Assembly (NCBI GenBank): GCA_016780825.1
Contig: JADHLF010000021.1
Coordinates: 1-38,265, forward strand
DNA length: 38,265 nucleotides
From: Planktomarina sp.
GTDB taxonomy: Bacteria > Pseudomonadota > Alphaproteobacteria > Rhodobacterales > Rhodobacteraceae
Reading direction: 5' to 3'
This document shows, piece by piece, positions 26,898 to 35,608 of this stretch. The notes below the pieces were generated by a model. That model searched no databases. It was not told the origin of the DNA and was given only the letters and a program-made list of their open reading frames with translations. How positions within the stretch are numbered: position 1 is the stretch's first letter; every line of letters begins with the position of its first letter. Made by a program: the position numbers and the translations under genes.

Positions 26898-27857
26898 TCA
26901 CTTATTGCGTTCATACCCCATACCGTCGCGCCAAGCCTGTGCCATCTCGACCCGTCTTAAGGATTTCAAACTCTGTCGTCTGAAGCCGAGCCAAGGCTCC
27001 TTAATGCGAGAATTTCGGATCACAATTTCCGAGTTCACACCGCCATGCGGTTTGGGATGAACCGCCAATTCTAACACCAAGCTCGGAGCGCTGGAGAACA
27101 GATCTTGCACGCCCAAATTGATTTGATAATTCGATTGGCCATAGTGCAACAGGACCTGTGCCTGAGTGTGCCCGGCCCGCGAATAGGCAGATGCGTAGAG
27201 ATCTAGATTGGCCCCCACCTCAAACCAGGTTTTACCGACCTCACCCCAAAGCAGACCGCCGCCAGCCTCAACCGCGATATTGGCAAAGAGTTCGGAATGT
27301 TCATGCGCGGCCAGCGACACAGCCTCCCCCACCAATCGAAGGGCAGTAGACGAGCCAATCTCGGCTGACAGCCCAACAACGGTCTGCTCTGAAACAACCA
27401 CTTGACGACGAAGCACCCCCTGAATTTTTGAGCCCCCGCCTGATTGCACACGCAGTCCGGCCCGATAGCTGGGTGCCCAACTGCCCTCCACACCCAGCGC
27501 CATGCTGTCCTTTGCCCAGACGGCCGTCCACGAGGGTGCTGGCGCATCCCCCGTGGCCAGGCCCAAATTGCGTAGGTCGCTGAGGTAATACAGATCAGAA
27601 CTGTCCTGATAAATCTCCGCCCGTCGAAACCCCTCGCGCGGAATAGTAAAGCCATAACGTGACAAGCCTTGTATCTGAGGCACCCAGACAAAGCGGTCCG
27701 CGTCCGGGGTGGCATCAAAAAAATCCGAAACAACGGCAGGGCTCATCGCTGAGCGTTTAGCGCCGACTGCACCGGGCCCGTCGGCAGCATGAAGCACATT
27801 GGGGGAGACACCCGCGCAGATCAGCGCGAGCGCCACGCATATTGCCCTAATTAACAT
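26898..27857 (-). CDS. Secreted protein of an EPS operon, possible outer-membrane beta-strand protein
   Basis: A 319-residue protein not recognised as a named family. From the ATG at 27857 there is a clear signal peptide (MLIRAICVALALICAG, cleavage probable after VLHAADG). The mature part is rich in alternating hydrophobic/polar stretches ending in aromatic or charged residues (for example ALGVEGSWAPSYRAGLRV), as in beta-barrel or periplasmic beta proteins. It overlaps the end of the exporter gene by 11 bases, so it belongs to the same operon, and a role in polysaccharide export or modification is inferred. A short YjbH-like role is possible but not shown. Confidence 0.7.
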   Translation of the reverse strand: MLIRAICVALALICAGVSPNVLHAADGPGAVGAKRSAMSPAVVSDFFDATPDADRFVWVPQIQGLSRYGFTIPREGFRRAEIYQDSSDLYYLSDLRNLGLATGDAPAPSWTAVWAKDSMALGVEGSWAPSYRAGLRVQSGGGSKIQGVLRRQVVVSEQTVVGLSAEIGSSTALRLVGEAVSLAAHEHSELFANIAVEAGGGLLWGEVGKTWFEVGANLDLYASAYSRAGHTQAQVLLHYGQSNYQINLGVQDLFSSAPSLVLELAVHPKPHGGVNSEIVIRNSRIKEPWLGFRRQSLKSLRRVEMAQAWRDGMGYERNK

Positions 27858-30024
27858 TGTTAATGGCAAGGACCGATGTCGCGATATTGCCCAGAACACG
27901 CGCGATCACATCCGTCAGTCCTAAAATAGACAACTTATCCACTTTCGGGGGGATCACCAGAACCGCGCCAGGTGGAATAATCAACCCCCTGGCGAGCGGC
28001 ATGCTTTCCCCGTTGGGCAGCAAAATATACGCGCGTTTTTGATCCGCCACCCGCGTGACACCGCCGGCCGCTGCCACATAATCTGCCGCCCGTTTCTCCG
28101 GCGCATAAGACGCCATCGTATTGCGACTAACCGATCCGATGACCGTAACATGCGAAGGCCGTTTCGGAATGGTTAGCACATCCTTATCTTCCAGATAGAC
28201 CGGCACCGAGTGATCCGCCTGTAATACATTCACCGAGAGCCGCCCCACGACCTCTTGCTCACGCAACAGCTTGGAAAAACCAAGCACAGCCTTAATCTGC
28301 TCACCCGCAGAGCCAGAATTCGAACTGGCTAAGCCGAGGACCGCTGCCTCCACTTGACCGGCCAAAATATCATTGGCTTCGGCTTCGCTCTTTTTCGCAG
28401 ACTCGCGAGAAAACACAGCGCCCAAAGGATAGGCCGTTTTTGTAAGCCCTCCGGCCCGTTTCAAGACATCATGCAATGTCTCGGAACGCCCAAACACATA
28501 GGTGCCCGGCCGCTCCACCTCGCCCTTTAAGGTCACAGTTCCGCTGACCGCATCATTGATGATATAGGGCACGTTAACAAAATATTGCCCCTTGAGCTGT
28601 ACGGATGCAGGATCGCGTTGCGTTAGATCTACGCGTATCGATCCGCTCCTGACCAAGCGACCGTTTTGATTGGCCAATCTTGTAATCAAAACCTGCGTTT
28701 CATCCATGCCTTCAAGGACACCGCCAGCCGCATCAATCAAGTCAGACAATGAGACCTCGCCCGCAATCGGATAGAGACCCGGATATTGCACCGCGCCCGT
28801 GACCGAGCGCGTGGCCTGACGCATACTCAAGATGCCGCGCGATACAATTTCACTGTCAAAAGAAATTGCCCTTGCGGCCGCTGCATTATTGGCCTCGCGG
28901 GCCAATTTCACTTGCGCATCGACACTTTCCACAAGGTGCTCGACCGCTTCATCCTCCGCCAGATCAGACGTCGAGACGTTGCGAACCTGTGCCTGTTCAA
29001 TATCGGCGCCCTCATTTGAGTCGGTCATATTCGAGCGCACAAATTTGGTGGTATATATATCCACACGGTCTGACTGTTTAAGTTTAAATTGCCCTTTTTG
29101 ATCAAGAAATTGACTCGGAACAACCGCCCCGAAACGCCAGCCGTCGCCACCCTCTCGCTTGCGCAATAGGTTTGCATAGAGCGGATAAATTGACGAATCC
29201 GCAATCGTGCGGGAAAAATAGTTTGATGTATCAAGGAATTTATGCGGCGCGATGAGCGAGACCAGCCTACCGTCCACATAAATCGACGCCAGCTCCGTTT
29301 GCCGTGCCATGTCCAGCAATGGGGTCGATCTGGGGCTGTTATAACTGCCAAGAATGTCTCTATATGTCGGCCCGGTCATAAAGTGTATTGTTTGCTTTGG
29401 CCTAAGGCGGATGTAATCGGCGGCGCTCAGATTAACGGCCATGGCTGGCTGGGAGGAGCGATATTCGCTCACAAATGCCAATTCTGTGGAAAGGTCGGCT
29501 GGCAATCCACCCAATATATCGACGACATCCCCAAGGGTCATCACGTCGTGAAATGGCAAAAACGCAATGATTTCACCGTCCAATTCGATGCGCGTGACCT
29601 CGGCAATATTGAGCACTTCAACAACCAAAGCCAGCTTCTCTTTCTCGCGGGCAACCCGGTGACTCTGCTCTAACTCTGCCAGAGAAGAGTCAGATCCCCC
29701 GGTATTGTGCGTCACGCCTGCAGTCGAAATTTGGCCACCTGCTTGCATCGCCGTGTCTGCGTAAAGCCCATCGAGGTCGCTGTCTCCCCGAACCGTTTTG
29801 ATCAAATTTTGGTAAAACGTCTTCTCAAATACAAACAATCGATCGCCCGCGCGCATTTTAACGTCGGAGGCTTTTGACAGCACGTCGCGCAGAGAAACCG
29901 CATCCACCTTTTGGCTTTCCACACCAACCCTCTGAATCAAAGCAAAATCCAAGACCGTTTGTGGTGTCGACGAATAAAATGGGCGAATGGAATCGGTCAG
30001 GCTGCGCGTGTCCGATGGCGGCAC
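27847..30024 (-). pseudogene. C-terminal fragment of the SLBB export gene, long open frame
   Basis: A 725-codon stretch without stops, directly after the third TAG. It could restart at the GTG immediately after the TAG, but no Shine-Dalgarno sequence is evident. It carries at least three SLBB domains (VTGAVQYPGLYPIAGEVSLSD; VTLKGEVERPGTYVFG; VTVIGSVSRNTMASYAPE) and ends with a hydrophobic segment. It has no signal peptide, so even if translated it would not be exported normally. Confidence 0.7.
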
Positions 30025-30542
30025 CTAGGCGAGCCTCTCCCCATTAAGATAGATTTCCGCAACCTCCGCCTGGGTGATTGCTGCGGCCATCGGATCCACC
30101 GTGTCATTCGGGTTGGCCGACACAAGCTCACGATATTCACTTTGCTCAAAAACATAAAGCGTCGCGCCGGCTGGAATTGTGATGGCAGGATCCAATAGCG
30201 CATGCTCCAAATCAATAGCCCGATTCACCACATTGCGTCCGACGATGAGCGCAAAATTCAGCAAGGCTTCCGGCTTAAGAACCGAAGCATTTTTCAACAC
30301 ATCTTTAACGGGCAAAGCCTTATTTGTGGCCAGAGAATATTCCCCAATCACGGCACCGCGCACCTGAACGGTTGAAACATCCCGCGTCTACACGAACCGC
30401 ACCGTAAGCGCCTCCCCCGCCGATAGCACATCCGTCAGGGCGACAGGCCGAGAATTCGCCGTGCCATCTTCATCGAAATAAAGTGCTTCCACCACCGCGC
30501 CGGGTGGCACAAATGTGGTGCCCTAGAGCTTCAACAAATCGC

Positions 30543-31484
30543 TCACTGTGATCTGCGTCTGCCCTTCGGGCAATTCGTAAATCCCAGGCCGCGCCACGAA
30601 TCCCGTTGTCGCCACGGTCGCGCCCTTATCGCCGACGAAAACCCGCGCGCTACCTGCAACCAACGGATCATGCGCGCCGAGAGGGTTTTGTAAAAACTCA
30701 TAAAATCAACCTGATACATCTCGCCATTTCGGTCGCGCAATGTCACATTGCGCAGGGATCCATTGTCCGAAATCCCGCCTGCATAGGCGAAAATCCGGCT
30801 CAAAGGCGTATAGGCCGGCACGGCCAGCGTCCGCGGAGCGTTCACATTTCCCGAGACTTGAACCGTGATCAAACGTGCGGTGTCGAGGGTCAAATAGGCC
30901 GAGGCTGAGGCATCATCAAGCCGCAAGATATCGAGCAGCTGTTCCTGAATCTCGCCAATGGTATGGCCGCTGACTTGGATAGGCGGCAGGGTGTTGAGCA
31001 CCAAATAACCATCACGCCCAATCGCGACCGTCTGGTCTACCTCCTGGAACCCCCTCAGGGTGACACGCAAGACATCACCAGCGGCAAGTCGGTAATCCCG
31101 GCCTGTGGTGTTGAAAAAGAGCAGCGTTTCGTCCTGCATTTGACGAAACTCATCAGCGCCATAAACCGGCAACTGCTGCCCTGTCAGAATTGAAAAATAC
31201 TGCGATAAAACGGATGGTTCTTGGGGTGGCTGCCCTTCGCTTTGCAAAATCAAGGCCGGATTGCCCCGTAAATCGTTTGCATTCAACACTTGCGGGGCGC
31301 GCGATGTCGGAACGCCAAACCCATTATTGCGCTCAGAATTTCCCGAATTCAAAGCATCAAATTGCTTTTTTAGAGAGGGATCATTTTGCAACAAGCGCTG
31401 CAAGTCCACACCCTGAGCCGCGAGACCTGTTCCAAGACCCAATAAAACAATGACAAAAAAACGTAAAAAATTCAACACAGTCAT
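30543..31484 (-). pseudogene. N-terminal fragment of the SLBB export gene
   Basis: The open 313-codon stretch as translated. A signal peptide (FLRFFVIVLLGLGTGLAAQG) is followed by a Poly_export domain (about 128-200; DYRLAAGDVLRVTLRGFQ, then VAIGRDGYLVLNTLPP) and a first SLBB domain (about 205-270). The last 45 or so residues after YKTLS are out of frame and basic, unlike the family. Translation would start by ATGA overlap with the wzz-like gene. Confidence 0.75.
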
Positions 31485-32416
31485 GTAACTTTCGTATTAC
31501 TCAGGGCAGAGCGGATGACAACCAAAGCCGCGCCGGAAAACAGGCCCAATACCAAGGCCAAAGCCAAAACCAAGACCGATTTTGGCGAGGTTGGATCCAT
31601 GCTTGTGGTCGCTCGGGTCAGCGGTTCAGCCACGAAATGCCGCCCCTCCGAGGTCAACATTAATTTTTGATCCTCTGCGGAGATCAACTTCGCCAAAGCC
31701 TCGCGATGTTCACGCGAACGGGATGTTAATATTTTGGATTGATAAAACTGCAAGGTTTGCTCCGCATTAACGATGTAGCGCTCTTTCATCAGTTGGTCTG
31801 TTGCTTCAGTGGCCGCAACAATCAGCGCCACAAGCGTTTCAGGATCTTCGGATTCGGCTGAGACGGTTAAAAAACCCGTCTCATTGTTCACAGAAAGCCC
31901 AAGCGTCCGATCCATAAAAATCGACAATCTCTGCGGATTCGGTGCAATGTAATCGCGTTTTTCATCGCCCGTTAAAATAGATTTTAAACCACTGAGACTG
32001 CGCCCCAATAGCCCGCGCGGCGGTTTGCGAAACTGCGCTTGCTGCGCGTCCCATTCATTTTTGAAAATTGCTGGCAAAAGCTCCGTTGCGGCGATCACAC
32101 TTTCCGCCACCTCTTCGGACCGCAACAAGGTGCGAAAGGTGGCAAAGTCACCACTGCCGCTCTGCGGCAGAGATACACCGGCCAGAGAGGCCAAGCCGCC
32201 GAGACCGGCTAAATTCGGACCCGCGCCCTCTTCAATCACCGGCTTAAATGTCATTGAAACGGTGTATTTGCGCGCCGCTACATGCAGATAGAAAGACGCC
32301 AGTACCAGCGCCACACAGCACAGCAAAACAATGACCCATCTCCCATGCCAAAGCTTGGTGAATAATTCGCGAAGGTCAATTTCATCATCGGCTAGGTCGG
32401 GTCTAAAATCGGTCAT
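31481..32416 (-). CDS. Wzz-type polysaccharide chain-length determinant
   Basis: A 311-residue polysaccharide co-polymerase of the inner membrane. There are two membrane segments, about 29-50 (VIVLLCCVALVLASFYLHVA) and near the C-terminus (VLVLALALVLGLFSGAALVVI), with PTSPKS just before the second, the typical proline-rich motif. The region between is periplasmic and partly coiled-coil. No Wzc-like kinase domain is attached. An ATG at 32416 is taken; a GTG four codons upstream is possible and neither has a strong ribosome site. The gene overlaps the exporter start by four bases. Confidence 0.88.
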   Translation of the reverse strand: MTDFRPDLADDEIDLRELFTKLWHGRWVIVLLCCVALVLASFYLHVAARKYTVSMTFKPVIEEGAGPNLAGLGGLASLAGVSLPQSGSGDFATFRTLLRSEEVAESVIAATELLPAIFKNEWDAQQAQFRKPPRGLLGRSLSGLKSILTGDEKRDYIAPNPQRLSIFMDRTLGLSVNNETGFLTVSAESEDPETLVALIVAATEATDQLMKERYIVNAEQTLQFYQSKILTSRSREHREALAKLISAEDQKLMLTSEGRHFVAEPLTRATTSMDPTSPKSVLVLALALVLGLFSGAALVVIRSALSNTKVT

Positions 32417-32750
32417 AAGATCATGCACACAAGTTAAATAAATTTTCTACGTAAATATTCCCGTTCAGCCCAAGCCGCCTTGAAGAAATTCAACGCGTCT
32501 AAGCTGAGCGGTGATCACTCAAATTGAGTCCCTATGCGATGCGAAGCGCCACACCGAATCGACGACTAATTTTATGGTAAATAATTTTTCAAAGAATTAC
32601 CACGCTACAGCGCCCGACAACCTGTCCATTTGGGCCGGTCCCAGCGGCCCGCACGGCCGGTGCCGGTGCAAAATCCAATCGCGGCATGGCGCGTCGCAAG
32701 CGACCTTTACAGCTTATTCACACTTCACTCTGCGAAAGGCAATTTTCTGG
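32417..32750. other. Non-coding gap between wzz-like gene and tRNA
   Basis: No supported coding region. It holds two operator-like inverted repeats: ACTCAA-A-TTGAGT at 32517-32529, and TGGTAA/TTACCA with an inner AATT/AATT at about 32575-32602. Either could regulate the EPS operon that starts to the left. Confidence 0.45.
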
Positions 32751-32779
32751 TTGACGCGCGATTTTCTAAGTCGTACTCG
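32751..32779 (+). promoter_or_regulatory. Predicted promoter of the tRNA
   Basis: TTGACG (32751-32756), 17-base spacer, TACTCG (32774-32779), placing the start of transcription near 32786 and the tRNA 5' end about 27 bases later. A good -35 is typical of stable-RNA promoters and argues that the tRNA is expressed. Confidence 0.5.
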
Positions 32780-32812
32780 TGCGCGAACCGAGGCCTCGCC
32801 TCAGGTCAAAGT

Positions 32813-32896
32813 GGGCGACAGGCCGCAAGGTGTGGCAGGGGACTGTAACTCCCTCGCGGAGACGCACGCCTGGTTCGATTCCAGGGTCGCCCACCA
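32813..32896 (+). tRNA. Atypical class II tRNA, anticodon GUA (Tyr); probable attachment site
   Basis: An 84-base cloverleaf. The acceptor GGGCGAC pairs perfectly with GTCGCCC; A discriminator and encoded CCA follow. The anticodon arm is GGGGA-CTGTAAC-TCCCT with GTA in the anticodon position. A 14-base variable region can form GCG-GAGA-CGC as in class II tRNAs such as Tyr. The T-arm is CCTGG-TTCGATT-CCAGG. Odd points: positions 8-9 are AG and not the near-universal T8, there is no clear A14, and the D arm can form a 5-bp stem (GCCGC/GTGGC) with a 5-base loop. The phage integrase begins 95 bases downstream, so its 3' end is the likely att core. Confidence 0.7.
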
Positions 32897-32991
32897 TTCT
32901 CTCTTAGCAGTCAAAATGGTTATGTAGTAGTAAATATGCTACAGTTTTCCGCGAGGGACTAAATTCTTTTCCATAACTTTTGGAGAGAGAA

Positions 32992-33828
32992 ATGACCGAA
33001 ATACACACCTTTTTAGAATACGCTGAAGATGAAGCCGTTCGCATGTGGAGCGGGAAACATAAAGTGCGGTCCCTTAAAATGGCCGAAAAGTTTGATGCGT
33101 TTAGCGACTTTGGTACGAGACCAATCACAAAATTCAAACCAAGAGACATTCACAATTTTCTCGATTATCTCACAGATGAATGTAACCTGACCAACAATAC
33201 GGCCAACCACTATGCTGCCATGATAATCAAAGTCTTTAAACAGGCATACAAGAACCAAGAAATCGAACGCATCCCTGACTTTACCTGGAAGAAGGTTCAG
33301 AATGCCCACCGCATGTCGTACTTTACGCCCGAACAAGTGGACCAAATCGTAGAGTATTTCCAAAAAGCACCCAAGCATAATTGGATGGCCCCAATGGTGG
33401 TCATCGCTGCCAACACAGGAATGCGTGTCGGTGAAATACTCTCCGTCAGCCCAAACAACATTTTTGAAAACATGGAAGGCAAGCCATACGTCCACTTGCA
33501 GTACACAAAGAACGGCGACGACCGCTACGTCTATCTAAATGCCAAAGCACGTGCAGCACTACGAGAACTTGATGACTGCCCAAAGAGCCACTACATCATG
33601 TACAATTTCTATGCTGCGTGGAAATGCCTTCGCAGAGACGTTCTTGGTTGTGACAACCGTTTCGTTTTTCATTCACTGAGGCACACTTTCGCCACACGGC
33701 TAGCCAACGAGTTTAGGCTCAACAACACAGTCATCGCTAAAATCATGGGACACCGCAGCCTCGTGACCACCAGCAAGTATGTGAAGCTGATGCCCGAGGT
33801 GCAGCAGTCCGTCTGCGATGCAATGTAG
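32992..33828 (+). CDS. int: Tyrosine recombinase / phage integrase
   Basis: A 278-residue site-specific recombinase. An N-terminal SAM-like core-binding domain (about 1-90) precedes the catalytic domain. The catalytic set is complete: Arg145 in NTGMRVGEIL, Lys173 in the beta hairpin QYTKNGDDRYV, His227 and Arg230 in FHSLRHTFATRL, His254 in MGHRS and the nucleophile Tyr263 in TSKYVKLM. The ATG at 32992 has GGAGAGAG just upstream; an in-frame GTG-type start four codons earlier is less likely. It reads away from the tRNA, the usual orientation for tRNA-targeted elements. Confidence 0.95.
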   Translation: MTEIHTFLEYAEDEAVRMWSGKHKVRSLKMAEKFDAFSDFGTRPITKFKPRDIHNFLDYLTDECNLTNNTANHYAAMIIKVFKQAYKNQEIERIPDFTWKKVQNAHRMSYFTPEQVDQIVEYFQKAPKHNWMAPMVVIAANTGMRVGEILSVSPNNIFENMEGKPYVHLQYTKNGDDRYVYLNAKARAALRELDDCPKSHYIMYNFYAAWKCLRRDVLGCDNRFVFHSLRHTFATRLANEFRLNNTVIAKIMGHRSLVTTSKYVKLMPEVQQSVCDAM

Positions 33829-33859
33829 CCAAGATATCAAAAATATTTAAAATTGCCAA

Positions 33860-33897
33860 AAGTAAACGCAAATGGTTTGCGCAATTTGCGTTTACTT
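33860..33897. terminator. Perfect 14-bp inverted repeat after the integrase
   Basis: AAGTAAACGCAAAT (33860-33873) and ATTTGCGTTTACTT (33884-33897) with a 10-base loop, 31 bases after the integrase stop. There is no strong T run, so terminator function is probable only from position. Confidence 0.5.
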
Positions 33898-33966
33898 AAT
33901 CATCAACTAATCACTTAAAAACATCCCATCCTTTAAATTGGCGGTGGGCAACCAAATTGTCTAAAA

Positions 33967-34191
33967 ATGGCTTCAGATGCTAAAATGGCTGTTGAGTGGA
34001 TTATGTCTACGCATGAATCCTGAGGTGACGTTGACCCCAACCCACTATTAGGCAAAGCTCAATCAGTAGCTAAAAATGAGTTCTGCCGCACAGCGCAGGT
34101 TATGTCTGCAATGAAGGACCCGCAATACTGCAAAGACATTGCTTACACGAAAAATAAGGAAGAAAAGCTGTCCCGTTCAAGCGTATTTTAA
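33967..34191 (+). pseudogene. Phage ORF remnant with in-frame TGA
   Basis: A 74-codon frame with protein-like sequence on both sides of a TGA at 34021-34023: MAVEWIMSTHES*GDVDPNPLLGKAQSV. After it comes KNEFCRTAQVMSAMKDPQYC, a well-formed acidic/hydrophobic segment. The frame is also open for ten codons before the ATG, and there is no ribosome site, so this may be the tail of a longer gene whose front is lost. The TGA could derive from CGA (Arg) by one transition. Function unknown. Confidence 0.5.
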
Positions 34192-34203
34192 AAGGAATTT
34201 AGG

Positions 34204-34263
34204 ATGCCAAAAGGTAAAGGGACTTACGGTAAAAAAGTAGGTCGTCCCACAAAGAAAAAGTAA
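34204..34263 (+). CDS. 19-residue basic micro-ORF
   Basis: MPKGKGTYGKKVGRPTKKK, following AGGAATTTAGG with a good ribosome site. The peptide is very basic, with a GRP (AT-hook-like) core. I recall similar KGKGTYG...GRPxKKK peptides as tiny ORFs in marine podoviruses, but this could not be checked. It lies 12 bases after the preceding remnant. A nucleic-acid-binding or capsid-associated role is a guess. Confidence 0.55.
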   Translation: MPKGKGTYGKKVGRPTKKK

Positions 34264-34616
34264 ACAATCTGGCGGGGGTTTATCCCCACTCAGCAGTTCC
34301 AACCGTGTAACTTATTGATATTACTGTGTCTTTTAAATACTTTCTAACAACTTTCGAACATTTCGGTTTGAAAACACGCAAAACCAAGTGCTTTGTGACT
34401 ATTGAAATGCAATAGAAACGTTGAAAAAGTGTTAGAAACTCTCTGACCTATTTGGTTGGTATAGGCGAGTATCTCTCGGAAATTACCCAATATAAGACCC
34501 AAAAAGTAGATTCTTTGGGTCTTATATTCATTCAGTATGGGGCATTACCACTGAGTCAGGTGTTAAACGGGTATCAGTATCCAACGTTCTAAATACAGCA
34601 TGACGGAGGTATTCAA
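34264..34616. other. Non-coding stretch in the prophage
   Basis: No supported gene. AT-rich, with several similar short runs (GTGTTAGAAAC, TTTCTAACAAC) and one perfect inverted repeat at 34489-34528, described separately. Phage promoters may be here, but no repeated promoter consensus is recognised. Confidence 0.5.
34489..34528. repeat. Perfect 15-bp inverted repeat, 10-base loop
   Basis: AATATAAGACCCAAA (34489-34503) and TTTGGGTCTTATATT (34514-34528). Same loop length as the repeat after the integrase. No gene ends shortly before it and no T run follows, so it could be a factor-assisted terminator, a processing site or an operator. Confidence 0.6.
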
Positions 34617-34814
34617 ATGAAAGTTCTGAAGGTACTGGAAAGTGCAGAGGTTATAATTGCAGACCTAGAGGTAAACCTTGGTGACGAGACACATTCTTCA
34701 CCCACACTCTGTGTTCGTTATGAGGGAAATATCATTCCTCTAAATACACCAGATGCTCATCCCATCCTTATGAATATGGAGAATGCGATTAAAACTTCTA
34801 ACTCTTCCAACTAA
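34617..34814 (+). CDS. Small hypothetical phage protein
   Basis: A 65-residue acidic protein beginning MKVLKVLESAEVIIADLEVNLG, preceded by GGAGG seven bases upstream, which strongly supports translation. No domain is recognised. Its end overlaps the convergent aldolase gene by 17 bases. Confidence 0.65.
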   Translation: MKVLKVLESAEVIIADLEVNLGDETHSSPTLCVRYEGNIIPLNTPDAHPILMNMENAIKTSNSSN

Positions 34815-35550
34815 GGTTCTCTTGAATACTATTCTTCAACCTTAGCACGTCAAAATTAGCGAAGAGACGATAACCCCTTTCCACATAATCATCGAATTCT
34901 AATTTATTTCTCACAGGTCCTACACCAAGCGGAACTCCCGCCGCCAGGGCAACACGTTCGACTCTCTCAACTGCTGATACAAAGTCCTTATGCTCAAAAT
35001 TACCTGAAATACCCAATGCAGTGGAAAGATCGAATTTAGCGATAAATACTGCGTCTACGCCCTCGACGGCACATATGCTTTCTATATTTTTTACCGCTTC
35101 TTCCGTCTCAATTAATAAAATTGATACGCACCGCTCTTCGTATAACCTTTTGTAATTCATTAAATCAGTAGACCATCGTGAATGTGCAATAAATGGTCCC
35201 CAACCTCTCTTGCCGCTGGGCGGGTATTTGAGCATTGAAACGCATTGTTGCGCTTCCTCTTTGTTATGAATGAGCGGAAAAACAACCCCTTCTGCACCCA
35301 TATCTAGCGCAATCTTTACGTATTCTGCCCTCTTCTCTGCCACTCTCACTAAAGGCGCGCAGTCTGTGCCTGCGGTCGCCGCTATCATAGAATGCAGTTG
35401 ATCAGTGGATACTGCGCCATGCTCCTGATCGATTATAACCGCATCAATACCAGTAGAAGCGATTGCCTGTGTGGAGACAGCAGAGGGAATTACGCAGACT
35501 TCGAGGAATATTTGTCCGCTATTATTTAACAATCTCTCTTTGAGTTTCAT
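34798..35550 (-). CDS. HpcH/HpaI-family class II aldolase, metabolic cargo
   Basis: A 250-residue TIM-barrel aldolase of the 2-oxo-acid (HpaI/citrate-lyase-like) family. Visible family features are VIIDQEHGAV (metal/base histidine), PLVRVAEKRAEYVKIALDMGAEGVVFP, KYPPSGKRGWGPF, LLIETEEAVKN with the metal-binding Glu, and VFIAKFDLSTALG. The last motif is usually GPxDLSxxLG, so a small deviation is present. The enzyme would cleave or form a 2-oxo-3-deoxy or 4-hydroxy-2-oxo acid to pyruvate plus an aldehyde. The ATG at 35550 has AAGGG at suitable distance; an ATG two codons upstream would abut it. It lies downstream of the monooxygenase-like gene on the same strand, against the phage genes. Confidence 0.88.
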   Translation of the reverse strand: MKLKERLLNNSGQIFLEVCVIPSAVSTQAIASTGIDAVIIDQEHGAVSTDQLHSMIAATAGTDCAPLVRVAEKRAEYVKIALDMGAEGVVFPLIHNKEEAQQCVSMLKYPPSGKRGWGPFIAHSRWSTDLMNYKRLYEERCVSILLIETEEAVKNIESICAVEGVDAVFIAKFDLSTALGISGNFEHKDFVSAVERVERVALAAGVPLGVGPVRNKLEFDDYVERGYRLFANFDVLRLKNSIQENLSWKS

Positions 35551-35608
35551 TACCATCCCTTCACCTGTCCACCTGCCCAGAACACCTCGAAAAAAACTTA
35601 AGGCTTAT

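Larger units (their letters stand above)
27847..31484 (-). pseudogene. Large SLBB-repeat polysaccharide export protein gene, broken by one frameshift and three TAG codons
   Basis: One gene of about 1210 codons can be followed over this span. It begins with a signal peptide and a Poly_export (Wza-like) domain and continues through several SLBB domains to a hydrophobic C-terminus. Near 30677 one base appears lost from a short G run: the frame switches from YKTLS to GAHDPLVAGSARVFVGD, which continues the domain sense. Further on, TAG codons interrupt at 30525-30523, 30390-30388 and 30027-30025, each with credible SLBB sequence on both sides (KL*GTTFVPPGAVV, RFV*TRDVSTVQV, ERLA*VPPSDTRS). No other stops occur in 3.6 kb, so decay is recent, or the lesions are sequence errors. 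The intact form would be an outer-membrane EPS/capsule export channel partner of the Wzz protein upstream. Confidence 0.8.

Noticed and set aside
30025..30525. Possible amber recoding (read-through of TAG) in the exporter gene, linked to the odd tRNA nearby
   Set aside because: The tRNA anticodon is GUA and not CUA, a frameshift is also needed, and TAG serves as a normal stop for mraZ, hisE, the small terminase gene and the exporter itself. Decay or sequence error is simpler.
32813..32896. Reading the tRNA as the acceptor part of a two-piece tmRNA
   Set aside because: Both acceptor strands are in normal order 84 bases apart with a full anticodon arm, and the third acceptor pair is G-C, lacking the G-U pair that tmRNA needs.
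32511..32927. 138-codon plus-strand frame across the tRNA
   Set aside because: It runs through the tRNA gene and promoter, has no ribosome site and no protein-like composition.
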